Source: Tetrastigma voinierianum (Eukaryota > Streptophyta > Magnoliopsida > Vitales > Vitaceae). From it: 64,000 bases of DNA. The DNA is taken from contig JAEQBH010004441.1 of the NCBI GenBank assembly GCA_016808115.1, positions 248,001-312,000 of the forward strand, given 5' to 3'. Of this stretch, positions 20,148 to 31,442 are shown piece by piece. The notes under the pieces are model-generated. The model ran no database searches. It had not been told where the DNA came from and was given only the letters and a program-made list of their open reading frames with translations. The position numbers and the translations under genes are program-made. The first letter of the stretch is position 1, and each line of letters starts with the position of its first letter.

Positions 20148-21372
20148 CCAAGAATGGAAATTTCAGATATTGAAATATCGGCGAAATATCGGATTTCGGC
20201 GATAACCGAAGCGAAATCGATCATGGAAATTCGTTTGAGGGAAAAATCGTTGAAAAATCAGAAATTTCACTGATATTTCGCCGATATATCGGTATTGGAC
20301 CGAAATTTCGGTGAAATTTCGTTTGTGGAACACACGCTCGCTTGAGTGATTTTTTGTTTCAAAATATCGAGAAGATATATCACGAATATCGGTAAAATAT
20401 CGGAGATATATCGGAAATATCGGTAAAAATATCGAAGATATATCGGGGATATATTGGAAATATATCCAAATGGCCAGATTTGAAATCTTAACTTGATCCA
20501 ACGGTTATGGATTGATCCCAACGGTTTAAAGAAGATCTAACGGTCATATTTGCACCAAAATTAAATCCAACGGCTATAATTAAATTACAAATATTTTTTG
20601 ACCATCCAACTGATTATTTTGAATAGAAAGATCATAAATATCTGAATGATTCTGATTGATCATGATTACATATTATATGAAAATATCGATGTTGTTTAAT
20701 CTCTAGTTGCAGAGTATGTGAGTAACATATATTGATTTAATTTGATAGTTTATACTTGATTATTTCATATTATTTTAAATTACTTAATTTAGTAATAATA
20801 TATTAATAAATTAACATTTCATGTTCTTTAATTTTTAAAATCAAGTTATATATTAGTTAATATTGTGTATGCATATTATAAATTTATAGTATTCTATGAA
20901 GTTTTCATATTTTAAATTAGTTTAATTTTGTAATAATATATTAATAAATTAATTTTTCATGTTAGTTAATATTTGAAACGAACATGTGTATGAACCCCGA
21001 ATTTCCTATCCATGGAGAATTTGTATATACAAGTCAAAACATTTATGCATGACATGTTCGATCTTATAATCAATATTATCGGGCAGTATGGCAGGTATGA
21101 GTATTGTCTTTACCAAGATTGGATCCATCCATCAAATGCTGCAATTAACTCACATCAATCTTCATTTTAATTTTAAAAACTCATTGCAATGTATATATTT
21201 GATTATTAATGTCATTTTTACACTTTTAGAAAGTATTTATATGAATTTCAAAGTATTTTTGTTAATTTTCGATATATCGATATTCATAAAAAATATCCAT
21301 CGATATATCTATGATATATCCATAAAATGCAAGTGTCGATATATCCATCGAAACCGATATTTCCAATCTTGG
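20148..21372. mobile_element. TIR element with ATATCG-rich ends, non-autonomous
   Basis: The left end reads CCAAGAATGGAAATTTC and the right end, in reverse complement, CCAAGATTGGAAATATC, so the ends are inverted repeats. GGAGGA flanks it on both sides (20142-20147 and 21373-21378). Inside the left 320 bases and the right 90 bases are many irregular ATATCGG, GATATATCG and CGAAATATCGG units; the middle is AT-rich and unlike them. There is no transposase. The length is 1225 bases. A 6-bp duplication does not point clearly to one DNA-transposon superfamily. Confidence 0.65.
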
Positions 21373-21378
21373 GGAGGA

Positions 21379-22049
21379 CAAATTGCTCTCTCCCTTTGTC
21401 GTTTGTTACAATCCACTTTTCTAGGGATCCATTTGAAACCCGAAATGATAGGAAAAGAATAAAAATAAAGTAAAATTATTTTCTTATTTTTGTCACCCTA
21501 AAAAATATAAAAGAAAAATTAAATATAATCAAATTTCTCAAAAAATTTATATATTTTTAAATTTCCTAGCCTTATATAACAAAAAGAATCAAATAAAATG
21601 AGTTTGAATAAATATATAAAATCAATTTATTAAGTTTAAATTTATCTTTTATTTTCTTCAAAATTTTCTCCCTCTACTTTTCCTCTATGTTTGCCTATTT
21701 TCTTAGTACTTTTCGAGCTCCAAACGAAGCTTAAGGGTTCACTTAGGACCCTTGAAACCACTCATGATAGCCTTAACATGAAGGATGGGCCCATTTCTCT
21801 TTTTTTCACTATTTGTATAGTTAACAATGCTCCCAAAGGAAAAAAAACAGTGAAAAGTTATTTTCTTTAATAAACTATAAGGTTTCGTTTGAAACCCGAA
21901 AAAGTATTAAGGAAATGAAAAAAAGAGGAAATATTTTCTCTTTTTTTTCAAATTGGAATTCCGTGTGTCCAAACGTATTACAATAAACTCTTAAAGCATC
22001 CTATAACCAAATAGGAGCATCATAACCTATTATAGGATTTTGCAAAGAA
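21379..22049. other. AT-rich flank between the TIR element and the LINE
   Basis: Low-complexity AT-rich sequence. It may include the 3' untranslated end of the LINE: a T-run at 21941-21949 on plus would be a poly(A) on the LINE strand. Nothing else is supported. Confidence 0.45.
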
Positions 22050-22059
22050 ACGACTGCCT

Positions 22060-22790
22060 AGCCAAAGTATGTGTAGTCCCCATTTGCATGCCTCTTTACG
22101 AAGACAACCTTAAAATCATGCTCAGAACATAGTAAGAGATGACAACTACTCATAAGGACCCCAAATGTAGCATTATTACATGATCCATAAGCCAAAACAT
22201 TTACTACCATTTGCGAATCGGTTTCAAAGAGAACCTGATTGTATTCTAAGGTGCACACCCAAGAGATAGCTTCAAAGAGAGCCAACACTTCGCATTCTTT
22301 GATAGCAGGAAGGCTAGGAAGCTTTATCATTTTGTTAGCAAGAAGATCTCCCCTCTCAGCACGTAAAACAATACCCAAACATGTTTCACCCCTGTCATAA
22401 AAAAACATAGCATCACAATTGCATTTAACAAAAGATAGAGGGGGAGGATGCCACTTAGAACATTTAGATAACACTCGAGGAATCCGAGATACACTGATGA
22501 TATTTGCTTTAACCATTCATACAAACACTCCAAGTCATGGAAAACAATAGAGCTATTCGAACGAGCAATGCAATTCCATAGTCTCTCATTACGTTCATGC
22601 CATATGCTCCACAAGATCATCATCACCTTGCTCACCATCAAGGCCTTTAACGATTGTATAACATCAAACAACCATTGTACATAAGTATCCATATTGGAAG
22701 CCATGCTATTCATCGTATCAGCAAGGTTAGCTTGTTGCCAAAAATTTTGAGCAAGTTGCAACCAAGAAATAAGTGTCATGAATTCTTAAA
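22060..22790 (-). pseudogene. LINE C-terminal RNase H-like domain relic
   Basis: The minus frame 22516-22058 reads as a plant-type RNase H domain: CNCDAMFF, GIVLRAERGDLLANK, KECEVLALFEAISWV and FETDSQMVVNVL. The Asp and Glu positions expected of the catalytic set are partly visible. The end FVKRHANGDYTYFG is eroded. The upstream stretch 22779-22600 (WSIWHERNERLWN) is the usual lead-in. It would remove RNA from the cDNA hybrid. Confidence 0.82.
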
Positions 22791-22839
22791 AGCATTATTA
22801 CAAAAAATACAAGATACTGGTACATTCACTCCACGAGAA

Positions 22840-23559
22840 TGCTACGTATCCCTATTTGGGAGAATCTTCCTTGCAGCTTGCCAGATAAAATTTTTAACCT
22901 TCAGAGGAATTATGAGTTTCCACAACCTATGCCAATTACCATGGACATGGAGATGAGAATAAAAAGATAGCCTTTCCATGAAAAGTCTATAAGCAGACCT
23001 AACAGTGTACTCACCAAACTTATTGTAATGCCAAATACAGTGATCAACATCTATTATGGGATAACGAGGAATGATAAGAATAGTAGCCATATCCCGAGGA
23101 GAAATTAATTCATTAAGGAGCTTAACATCCCATTGCAAGCACCCATTAATCATCAAGTTCTTCACCATCATGTTAGACAATTCGGGTATAATTGGGGTAT
23201 CGATCTTAAAATTAGCTTTATCGCTTAACCATGGATCAAACCATGCGTTGATGGTACTTCCCTCTCACTTTCTCCATTAACGTCACAATTTGCAATGTGA
23301 AACCAAATACCCCTCCAAACAAAACTTGGATTAATTCCAAGTTGAGCAAAAATAAAATTCTCATGTAGAAAGTATTTATCTTTGAAAAGATGAGTTACTA
23401 GAGTATCCGGGTTAGAGAAAAATTTCCAACCTTGTTTCCCCAACATTGCTAGATTGAACCCACGAAGATTACGAAATCTCATACCACCGAACTCTTTGTG
23501 AACACATGGTCTGTCCCAATTTAACTAAGCAATGCCGCCACCCCTATTACATCTCATAC
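22840..23559 (-). pseudogene. LINE connection and zinc-finger-like region relic
   Basis: Minus frames contain FGGMRFRNLRGFNLAMLGKQ (about 23495-23440), then DHCIWHYNKFGEYTVRSAYR (about 23050) and WHRLWKLIIPLKVKNFIWQA (about 22935). These match the region usually found between RT and RNase H in plant L1 elements. Three frames are used in succession, so at least two frameshifts have accumulated. Confidence 0.82.
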
Positions 23560-24500
23560 CCCACCAAAAATAGTTGATCATCTATTGGATCTTGTCAACA
23601 AGTGAGACTGGAAGAAAGAATGCATTCATATAGTAAATAGGAATCGCTTGAGCCACTGCTTTAACCAGAATCTCATGACCTTCCTTAGAAATTGGTTTCC
23701 CATGCCAAGATTGGATTTTTTTTTGCCAAATTCTATCATTTAAAAAATGAAAGCCAACCTTCCATATATTTTTTTCCAACTAACGAGGGCATCCCCAAAT
23801 ATCTTCCTATATTCAAAGGATTTGAGACACCAAGAACAACACTAATCGTCTCCTTTAACAAAGAATTAACATTTTTAATAAAGAAAATACCCGATTTGCC
23901 ATAGTTGATAGATTGACCTAAGGTAGCCTCATACATAGCAAAAATGTTCATCATTGCTCTCGCTTCCTCAATATCAGCTCGGAAGAAGAAATAGTTGTCA
24001 TATGCAAATAGCATGTGAGATATAATAGGAGCACCCCAACAAATCTTCACCCCATGTAAATTACCATAGTCTAGTTGGCGTCTAATTAATGAGGAAAGTC
24101 CTTCCACACACAAGATGAACAGATAAGGTGATAAAGGACACCCTCTACGCAACCCACGGTTTAGCACAATAGGACCAACCTTTGAGTTATTCACTAACAC
24201 TAAATAGGAAACAGAGGTGACACACATCATCATCAAATCAACCCATCACTTTCAAAACCGAGCTTTAACATTGCCAAACATAGATTTTAATCAAACAGTA
24301 CAATCCTTCGAAATATCAATCTTTAAGGCTACATCCCCAAGATTTGCCTTATACTTTGTCTTCATATGATGGATCAATTCAAATGCAATATGGATATTAT
24401 CAACAATAGATCGCCTTTTAACAAAGGCAGATTGTTCAATGGAAATTATCTTAGGAAAATTGTTGAAATCTATTACTTAAATTTTAACTTACAATAACTC
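23560..24500 (-). pseudogene. LINE reverse transcriptase relic
   Basis: The main open stretch (24236-23736) carries GLRRGCPLSPYLFILCVEGL and the catalytic region read as LFAYDNYFFF, where the family has F-A-D-D, so one catalytic Asp is replaced by Tyr. The thumb region follows (23779-23582, SWHGKPISKEGHEILVK). Bases 24240-24500 contain decayed fingers. The missing Asp plus shifts make the enzyme dead. Confidence 0.88.
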
Positions 24501-25179
24501 TATATAAGACATCATAGAGTGAAATAGGTCTCAAGTCACACATAGTAGATGGAGAGTCATTTTTAGGAAGCAAAACAACATTGGTTTCATAGAAGATAAA
24601 TCTAGCAAAGAACAAGAATTCAACCACTCGAGTACAAGATTGCACAATGTCTAGTCTAATAAGAGACCAAAAATGTTGATAAAACCTAGATTACCATCCG
24701 AACCGGGAGCTTTGTCGGGTTCATAGCAAGCAATGCGCTAATTCATCATAAGAAAAAGTAGCCCAACATAAATTATCATAACACGAAAAACAACTCGATT
24801 GACCACACTAATAACCGGTTCATAATTACTAACATCAACGACAAATAATTATTTAAAATAATCTTACACTAGAAGACAACCCCTTCATCTTATACCTTTG
24901 CCTTGAATTTTCCCCTGATCCTCACAATTTTCTTCCTTTTTTTTTGCATCCATTTACAATCGCATGGAAATATCTCGTGTTTAAATCTTCATCCCACATC
25001 TAGAACTAATTTGCACGTTGTCTCCAATGGACTTCCTCTTGATGCAAAATAGTAACTAACTGACCTTTCACTACATTAAATTCTTCAATAGAGTTTGGGT
25101 CGTCCTTTTCACATAAAGTATCACGGCCGTTTGTACAAGCATCAATTTCATGCTTAAAATTAATGGCAAGATCACCTCG

Positions 25180-25930
25180 ATATTAGTCAGAGCTACGGAA
25201 CATGTATGCAATCCTCTTGCACAAAGTCAAGTCCATGCGAATACAACCATCAAATCCAACAAGATTATTAGAGATTCGACTTGAAATCCATTTTTTCTCA
25301 AACTTGAAGAACCTCTGACCTTGTCTCAATTCACAACCTATGAATTTATTAGGATGGGATAGTGCGAGATAGAAGCCATTAGATTCCTTCATTGTGGTTG
25401 TGAAATAAAGACAACCATTTATCATTAACAAGGCTTTATCTATACTTTCTCAACACAATTTGGCTAACCCTTAAAAACCACCATTTATATACAAATACCC
25501 TTGCTTAGGCATATCATGCAAATTATACCATAAGCACACTTTTGTCAGCCGAATAGCCATTGTGGGTGCTCAATATCACCTTTTTTGTCATCTTGGCATA
25601 ACACATCATTGAAGTCACCAATACAACAACACGTCGTATTCGGATCCATAGCCAAACTCTGCAAGAGATCCCAAGAAACACTTCTTCTTCGCCTTTCCAA
25701 GTACCCATAAAAACCAGTTAATCTCCATGCACCATGAACATTATCCATCACTCCTAAATTAAAATGGTTTTAGGAATAATTAACGAGTGATACCTGTGCA
25801 ACTGACTTCCAAAGGATACCAATTCAACCTCTATGTCCCACACTGTCAATCGAAAAACATCCTTCATAATCAATCTCTTCCTCTTGTCCCGTTGTGCACG
25901 GAGAATTTCCAAATAAGAAACCACTAGCCC
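25180..25930 (-). pseudogene. LINE endonuclease domain relic
   Basis: Minus-strand frames show the exonuclease/endonuclease/phosphatase fold signature: YEGCFSIDSVG (about 25870), WRLTGFYGYLERRR (about 25710) and the catalytic GDFNDVL block (about 25605). The stretch 25431-25183 continues this end with ALSHPNKFIGCELRQGQRFF. The enzyme would nick target DNA to prime reverse transcription. At least two stops or shifts separate the pieces. Confidence 0.8.
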
Positions 25931-25950
25931 CTAAGCATCACTTTGAGATT

Positions 25951-26492
25951 TTAAACTTGGAAAATCAAAATTTTCATCTATGTTTGTAGTGCTTGTGTGT
26001 GAGAGAGAGAAGAAATTAAGGGTTGATCACAAACCCTAAAAACCACATCTTTGAACACTTTCATTTTCGATGAAGGGAAGAAATCGTATAAATTCTCACA
26101 TGGGACAGTTTATTTTTTGATTTTTTTGTTTTTCCATTAAAGTGGGAAAATGGGTAGGGCTTGTTTCAATCTTTGGTGGTGTTAATTGATATTGGTTGTG
26201 AAAAATGTGATTTTGTTGATTCATAACTCATTTTGAAAGGAAAATCAGCATTGTAATATGACTGAAAATGTATTTGTGAGGTTAATGGAAGCAAATATAG
26301 TGAGTTTTTCTTGTTGTGGTAAATCTGGAGAGGAGCGTTACATTAAGGATAATCCTATTATATTAATCTTATATGCATGTTACATTAGCTTTTTTAGGGT
26401 GTTACATTAAGCTGAAACTCCATTTTTAAAGTTTGCTCAAAATTTTTTGCTTGAACACAGTTAGAATGTTATTTTTGTTTTCAATCCATGTG

Positions 26493-26493
<1 letters not shown>
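25951..26493. other. AT-rich unassigned sequence
   Basis: No coding frame, RNA gene or element boundary recognised. A short GA-rich patch (25998-26008) is present. Confidence 0.5.

Positions 26494-26550
<57 letters not shown>
26494..26550. repeat. (TA)n microsatellite
   Basis: An uninterrupted alternation of T and A over 57 bases. Confidence 0.98.
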
Positions 26551-26553
<3 letters not shown>

Positions 26554-26771
26554 TATATTTTATATTCATTATATCCTTATGTTTTGTGTGTTATTTTTTA
26601 GTTTTAGATATAAATAAGTTTTTCAATACCTTAAATGTTCATCTTTATGAGATTAGAGTCAACCCTTGAATCATACAACGAAGAATCGAATGAAAACTAA
26701 AGTGAAAAGAGTGAAAATCGGCAAACACCATTACAACGTACGTATTAGCCTACGTATTTGACCTTTTCAAC

Positions 26772-26779
26772 TATAAAAG
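26772..26779 (+). promoter_or_regulatory. TATA box of presumed element G LTR
   Basis: TATAAAAG, preceded by CAAC and located about 230 bases before the point where the nested LTR is inserted. Confidence 0.45.
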
Positions 26780-27773
26780 ATATTGCATTAGTGAAATCAT
26801 CATCAACATAATGAAATGAATATTGATTGATTAAGTTAGGAGGTTCATATAGGATTGTGTTGGTGAAATCTTTGCCCTAAGGTTTTTATTCTTGAGTCTT
26901 TGTTAAATTAGGATTCTTACATGCTAGTTAGTGTAATTTTGAGTCATTTACCGATTTTCCATCATCTAATAGAGCCTAAGTTAGATTAGAATCTGTAGTT
27001 AATTGTGACGCCCCAAATCCCGGGGGTCCGTTGACAACTCGTCAACTCGCGGAAGATTCATGGATGTCGGGTAACCCGGCTCCACACCATTGAGTCCCCC
27101 TTTCAGGACCCGAGTTTAACGAAAGTGGGCATAGTCTCTTTGTTCGAGGATCTCTACCCAAAATACAACTTGTGCAATTACATGTCAACCTGTCCCGATA
27201 TTGTACAATGACCACACCGGGTCCACATACGAGTAAAAATGGCCACATAAGGCCCATTTATCCATACTCAAACATATAAGCACATGACTATAGAACCATA
27301 GTCCATAAGAGTTTAAATTTACACCACTCTTATACAAAACATATATCAAAATTAAGAATTATAATACATGTTTTATAAAATATTAATCAAAGTCACAATC
27401 CGGCTTTCTTCTCATTATCGGCCTCTAGTGGCTCTGTCTCCTACATATCCCACATGCACAGAGAGAGGGGGGGGGGAGTTCTCAGCGACTAAGGTGAGCA
27501 ATGCCCGGTAAGTGAAATCCTACAAGAGTTACTCCCCCTAAGTGCACATACAATGGGTCATGCCACAAGCACATTCAATCAAGTTATGTCCAATCCTAGA
27601 ATGGAATCTACATGACATGAATGAGATGCTACTCCTCATGATCCTTGTACCAAGTCCTCACCGACTTCTCTCAACATGTAATATGCCATGTATGAAAAAT
27701 TGTTTTCAAACAAAAGATTTTTGTTTTTGAAAACTCCTTGGACAATCTCCGAAATCAAAATTTATTGAACAAT

Positions 27774-27939
27774 CCTCCGATATAATTTATTGGACATACT
27801 TCGATAAAATTTGGTGGACAACCCTCCGATATAAATTATTGGATATACTTCGATAAATATTTGTGGACCACCCTCCAATATAATTAATTGGACATACTCC
27901 GCTAAATATTTGTGGACAACCCTTCGATATAATTTCTCC
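27774..27939. repeat. 49-base tandem repeat in the LTR
   Basis: Units start with CCTCCGATATAATTTATTGG at 27774, 27823 and 27872, with a partial fourth at 27921. All full units are 49 bases long with a few substitutions. Confidence 0.92.
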
Positions 27940-28549
27940 AAAAACCATGTTAGGCAACCTCCTATCATTCATGCGACCTTTTAGGACTTTGTCCCTAGAC
28001 CGAAACCAACATCAAAACCAAACACAATGTTGATTTTCCCATGCACTCACACCCATTTCATGTGATGTACTTGTGCATAAATGCAATGCAATATGCCATT
28101 GCCTATCACCATGCTACATATATATGAGTGCTATATGTACATGCCTACTCATGTATTTCAACCCATGCATCAATTGGAAAGTTATATCAATGAACACATA
28201 AATTCCAATTAATTCCACCACGATTCATGCCCGACATATCAATACGCATACATTGACATCATAAGTCATTACGCTCGAGTAGCGACATAATTTAACTTCT
28301 AGGCCCTAATTGACATATCGGAGTCCACAAGTAGCCTACAACAAACCATGCAATGGCCTCGATCATACACAAACTCATGTATTTCCCAAGCCTCATGGAT
28401 AATTATATCAACATGCGTAATAACCAACGACATACACGATTTCAATGTCTTAGACCGCGCAGCGTCATCACAACTAAGCAATTTGCACATACAGGTGCCG
28501 CAATTAAATTTTCAGAAACTATGTGGGCGCAGGGTCCATTCACGGGAAT

Positions 28550-28870
28550 ATTTCTAGATTCTAAACTCAAGGGGCTTTCTGTAAGTCCTAAGAACACGAA
28601 TCGAAGTTCGGAAGAAAGATTATATGGCCATCGAGTTGGAGGCCTCATATGAGCAGGTGACTTCTGAAGGAACAAAACCGGCGAGGCCTCTTGTTTTTCG
28701 TCATTTTTGGACAAAATATGAGTTCAAATTAATTAAGTTATATATGGATGGATTTTAGAATCAAAGGGATTTCCATAGAGTTCAAGAACACATGAATCGG
28801 AGTTCAGACGAGAAAGTTATGGTCGTCCAAAGTTGGAGGCCTCATATGAACAGTAACCCAGAAAAATGCG
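28550..28870. repeat. Two tandem units of about 190 bases in the LTR
   Basis: Each unit contains a GAACAC-AATCG-AGTTC block followed by GTTGGAGGCCTCATATGA (about 28637 and 28840). These are the same units that occur three times in the LTR at 13850-17136. Confidence 0.75.
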
Positions 28871-29932
28871 ATTTTCTGGTTCTCTAAACGCCATCCAAAC
28901 AGCCCCTAAGGCTCAACCAAGACCAAAATGACTCCTAGATGGAAAATAAGCCCCAGTAGGAAGGTTTCCTACCTCTTAGAGCGAAGACAAAACCTCCCGA
29001 AGACTCGGAAGGTCGAAACCCATAGCCTCCCAAACTCTTAGCTCGAATCTTCGACGAAAATTCTTGATTTCGGTGTCCATGTGTTACCCGTGATGAGTAT
29101 TCCGACTTTAAGTCTTGGCCCGACGTGAGACAACCATTTGAGCTTCGTAGATCTTAGAGAGAAGGTGGAGCTTCTCTCTCTAACTTTTCTTCTCTAAACA
29201 CGAAATCCTCGACGAAATTGCTTGTTGTCGGTACCCACGCGTAGCCCTAGTTGAGTAGATGAACTTTAAATCTTGGCTCGACAGATTCCGACCACTCGAT
29301 CTCCGTATATTGTAGAGAGAAGGAGGAGTTTCTCTATTTTCTCTCTCTAACTCAACCCTCGTCCAAAATTCCCAAAATGGGGAGAAAATGTCATTCTTCT
29401 CTTCTCTTTTCCTTTTTAGTCCCATTTAAGTTTAAGTTGGATGCGGGGCCTACTTCGCTTCACGCATCCATGACCCGTCCTAGTTCATTTCTATCCTGAA
29501 ACAATTTATTTCTTTTTAGTTCAATTTATTTTAAATGAACCTAAATCTAGTTATTTCCTGACTCCCGAGATTCTCATAAAAATCTTGTCCCTTGAGTCAT
29601 TGGCAACTCACCACTCAGAAACTTGTAAAAAAATTTTGATTGTCTCAGAATTCGACGAAATTTTTTCTAGGTCACTAGATTTCGTGAGACGAATTTAATG
29701 ACACAGTCTGTTTCATCATCTGAGATCTAGAGAATTTTCTAGGCTTCCTTGAAACATTATGACAATTTATTAATATTATTATTATTATTATCATTTCCAT
29801 TTTGAAAATTTCCTAATTTTCGGGTTTCGATATTAGCCAATTCTTATGGGACGATAACTCTTACTTTCACTTTATTATGAAAGCGACTGGAGTACAATTC
29901 TTGCCAGGCATTCTTATTTTTCACATACGCTG

Positions 29933-29950
29933 TTTCGGTGCCTATCGAGG
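29933..29950 (+). other. Primer-binding-site-like sequence of element G
   Basis: TTTCGGTGCCTATCGAGG resembles the TGGCGCCGTTGCCGGG site used by Athila/Tat elements (tRNA-Asp type), with several changes. It is placed between the presumed LTR end and the gag-like ORF. Confidence 0.4.
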
Positions 29951-30134
29951 TTTTTAAAGTTTTGGTACTATTAAGAGGATCTTAATGGTTTTGGTGTTTG
30001 GATTGACGTTAACAAAGTGAGTTTGCTAATTTGAGAAAAAGAGAAATCTTTTTTTGAGAACTTCTTTCCTTTTCTTATTTTCATTTGTTTCTTATTTGTA
30101 GCTATTTTACTTCAATTTTTTTTTTAATTTTGTA

Positions 30135-31415
30135 TTGTTATGGAAGGTGCTGCGTATAATCTCTAACGAAGCGATAGATGAGCTCTTCTACACCCTCCAG
30201 AATCAACTTGCTTCTTACACAACCCAAAGAGAACCAACATGGGAGGATATTGCTGGAATGCAAGCACAAGCCTCTATAAGCCAACAAGCTTATAATTTTG
30301 AAGGAGTGAATTATTTCAACAACAATGAAGGTTACTTCTCTCAATCCCACAACAATATGCCAAGCCACTATCATTCGGGTTGGGGGACATATGACTATTT
30401 CTCCTATGGAGATCCAAGTATTCAAAGTCAAGAAGGTTTAAGTTCCTATTATCAAGAAAAAATTAGGAAACCATACTTTTGAGGAGCAATTTCTTACCTT
30501 GAATGAAGAAATTAAGAAGGAAAATGATGCCTGAGAAGTGCGGTTTCCAAACATGGAAACCAAAATGGATGCCACCATGATAGCCAACATTGAAACCAAT
30601 TTTACAAACCTTAGCAGAGAAATGTGTGCTATCATGGATAGAATAGAAATACAAGCTGGGGAATTAGCATAAGCTATAAAGGAACAATCTTCAAGGAAAC
30701 TCTCGAGCAACATAAAGAATGATGACATATGGGAGTGTGAAAATGTAACTTTAAGCCTTGAGGAGGACCTTTCGAGCTCAACATTGGACTGTGACAAAGT
30801 GCCTTTGATTCTTGAGGGAGAATTTCAAGACCCGTCACTGGTTGAGGATAATGAGCTTGTATTGAGGAAGATCCAATATTGAAGACGATGCAAGTTGAAG
30901 AGCAACATCCATAGATGAAAGTTGAAAATGTTTTGGTTAGGGCTGACAAGTTCAATTTCCCCATTAAGTCTTTAACTTTTGGCATGGAAGAGGACCGACA
31001 AGTCTCATCTATAGAAAAACCTTCCTTTTCCACAAGTCAAGTGTGTATTGATGATGAACATGGGGAAATGAAATTCCTTGTTGGTTAGGAGGAAATGAAG
31101 TTCAACCTCCACCAAAGCATACGACTAATGGAAGAGGAAAGGAGGATGTGTATGAAGATAGAGAGCTCACTTTTGCCCATTAAGAAGCATGCATCTATGT
31201 TCCTTCAAGAGGACACTCTTAAAGGATTTGAATTAGAGGCCAACTCACTCTCCACCAAAGAGTTGGCATTTGAGCTTACATCACAAAATACGAAGGTGGA
31301 GAAGCTCATCCTCTCGAGCGATCCAAATGATAGGGGAGTATTGACCATGATGGATGAAAGGCCAACCCAAAGCTCTCGGAGTTCTCCAAAGAGTCTAACT
31401 GGACTCTACAAATGA
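30135..31415 (+). pseudogene. gag-only ORF of non-autonomous element G with protease remnant
   Basis: The first open stretch (30135-30482) is Asn-, Gln- and Tyr-rich, as in the C-terminal part of Athila gag. 30483-30910 is decayed in several frames. From about 30917 a segment (VENVLVRADKFNFPIKSL and FGMEEDRQV) matches the C-terminal half of the Athila protease but lacks the D-x-G active site. The last part (31095-31415) contains LKGFELEANSLSTKELAFEL and ends in TGA just before the post-pol stem-loop. RT, RNase H and integrase are absent altogether. It would have depended on another element for copying. Confidence 0.68.
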
Positions 31416-31420
31416 AGTAG

Positions 31421-31442
31421 CTTCTTGGGAGGCAACCCAAGA
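31421..31442 (+). other. Post-ORF stem-loop motif of element G
   Basis: TTCTTGGG-AGGCAA-CCCAAGAA is an 8-bp stem with a 6-base loop, starting six bases after the TGA of the ORF. Its core 18 bases equal 5491-5508 in element A. Confidence 0.8.

Larger units (their letters stand above)
22050..25950 (-). mobile_element. 5'-truncated L1-type LINE with RNase H
   Basis: Endonuclease, RT, a C-terminal reverse-transcriptase zinc-finger-like region and a plant-type RNase H occur in this order on the minus strand, as in angiosperm L1 elements. There is no first ORF and the start of the endonuclease is missing, consistent with 5' truncation during target-primed reverse transcription. Many frameshifts and stops make it inactive. 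A clear poly(A) tail and target duplication were not found. Confidence 0.88.
27004..29829 (-). mobile_element. Solo LTR, minus orientation, same family as those at 8361 and 13850
   Basis: The left end is TGTGACGCCCC. Internal phrases match the LTR at 13850-17136 in the same orientation: GAGAGAAGGTGGAGCTTCTC near 29157 versus the near-identical phrase at 16750, and the AAATCGGAGTTC/GTTGGAGG units near 28590 and 28790. The right end is eroded (CGGGTTTCGATA). There is no internal retrotransposon sequence. It lies inside sequence I take as an LTR of element G. Confidence 0.7.
26560..29928 (+). mobile_element. Presumed 5' LTR of non-autonomous element G, split by a nested LTR
   Basis: 26560-27003 has a TATA box (26772-26779, TATAAAAG) in the expected place. 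After the nested LTR, 29830-29928 reads like LTR 3' sequence (GGGACGATAACTCTTACTTT and GTACAATTCTTGCCAGGC). It is followed at 29933-29950 by a primer-binding-site-like sequence. The left boundary is not certain. The case rests on order and position, not on a matching second LTR. Confidence 0.45.

Noticed and set aside
20163..20521. Two open frames on the minus strand rich in Ile, Tyr and Asp
   Set aside because: They are translations of the ATATCG units of the TIR element.
28353..28714. Overlapping open frames on both strands
   Set aside because: They lie inside the solo LTR at 27004-29829 and do not agree with the sister LTRs.
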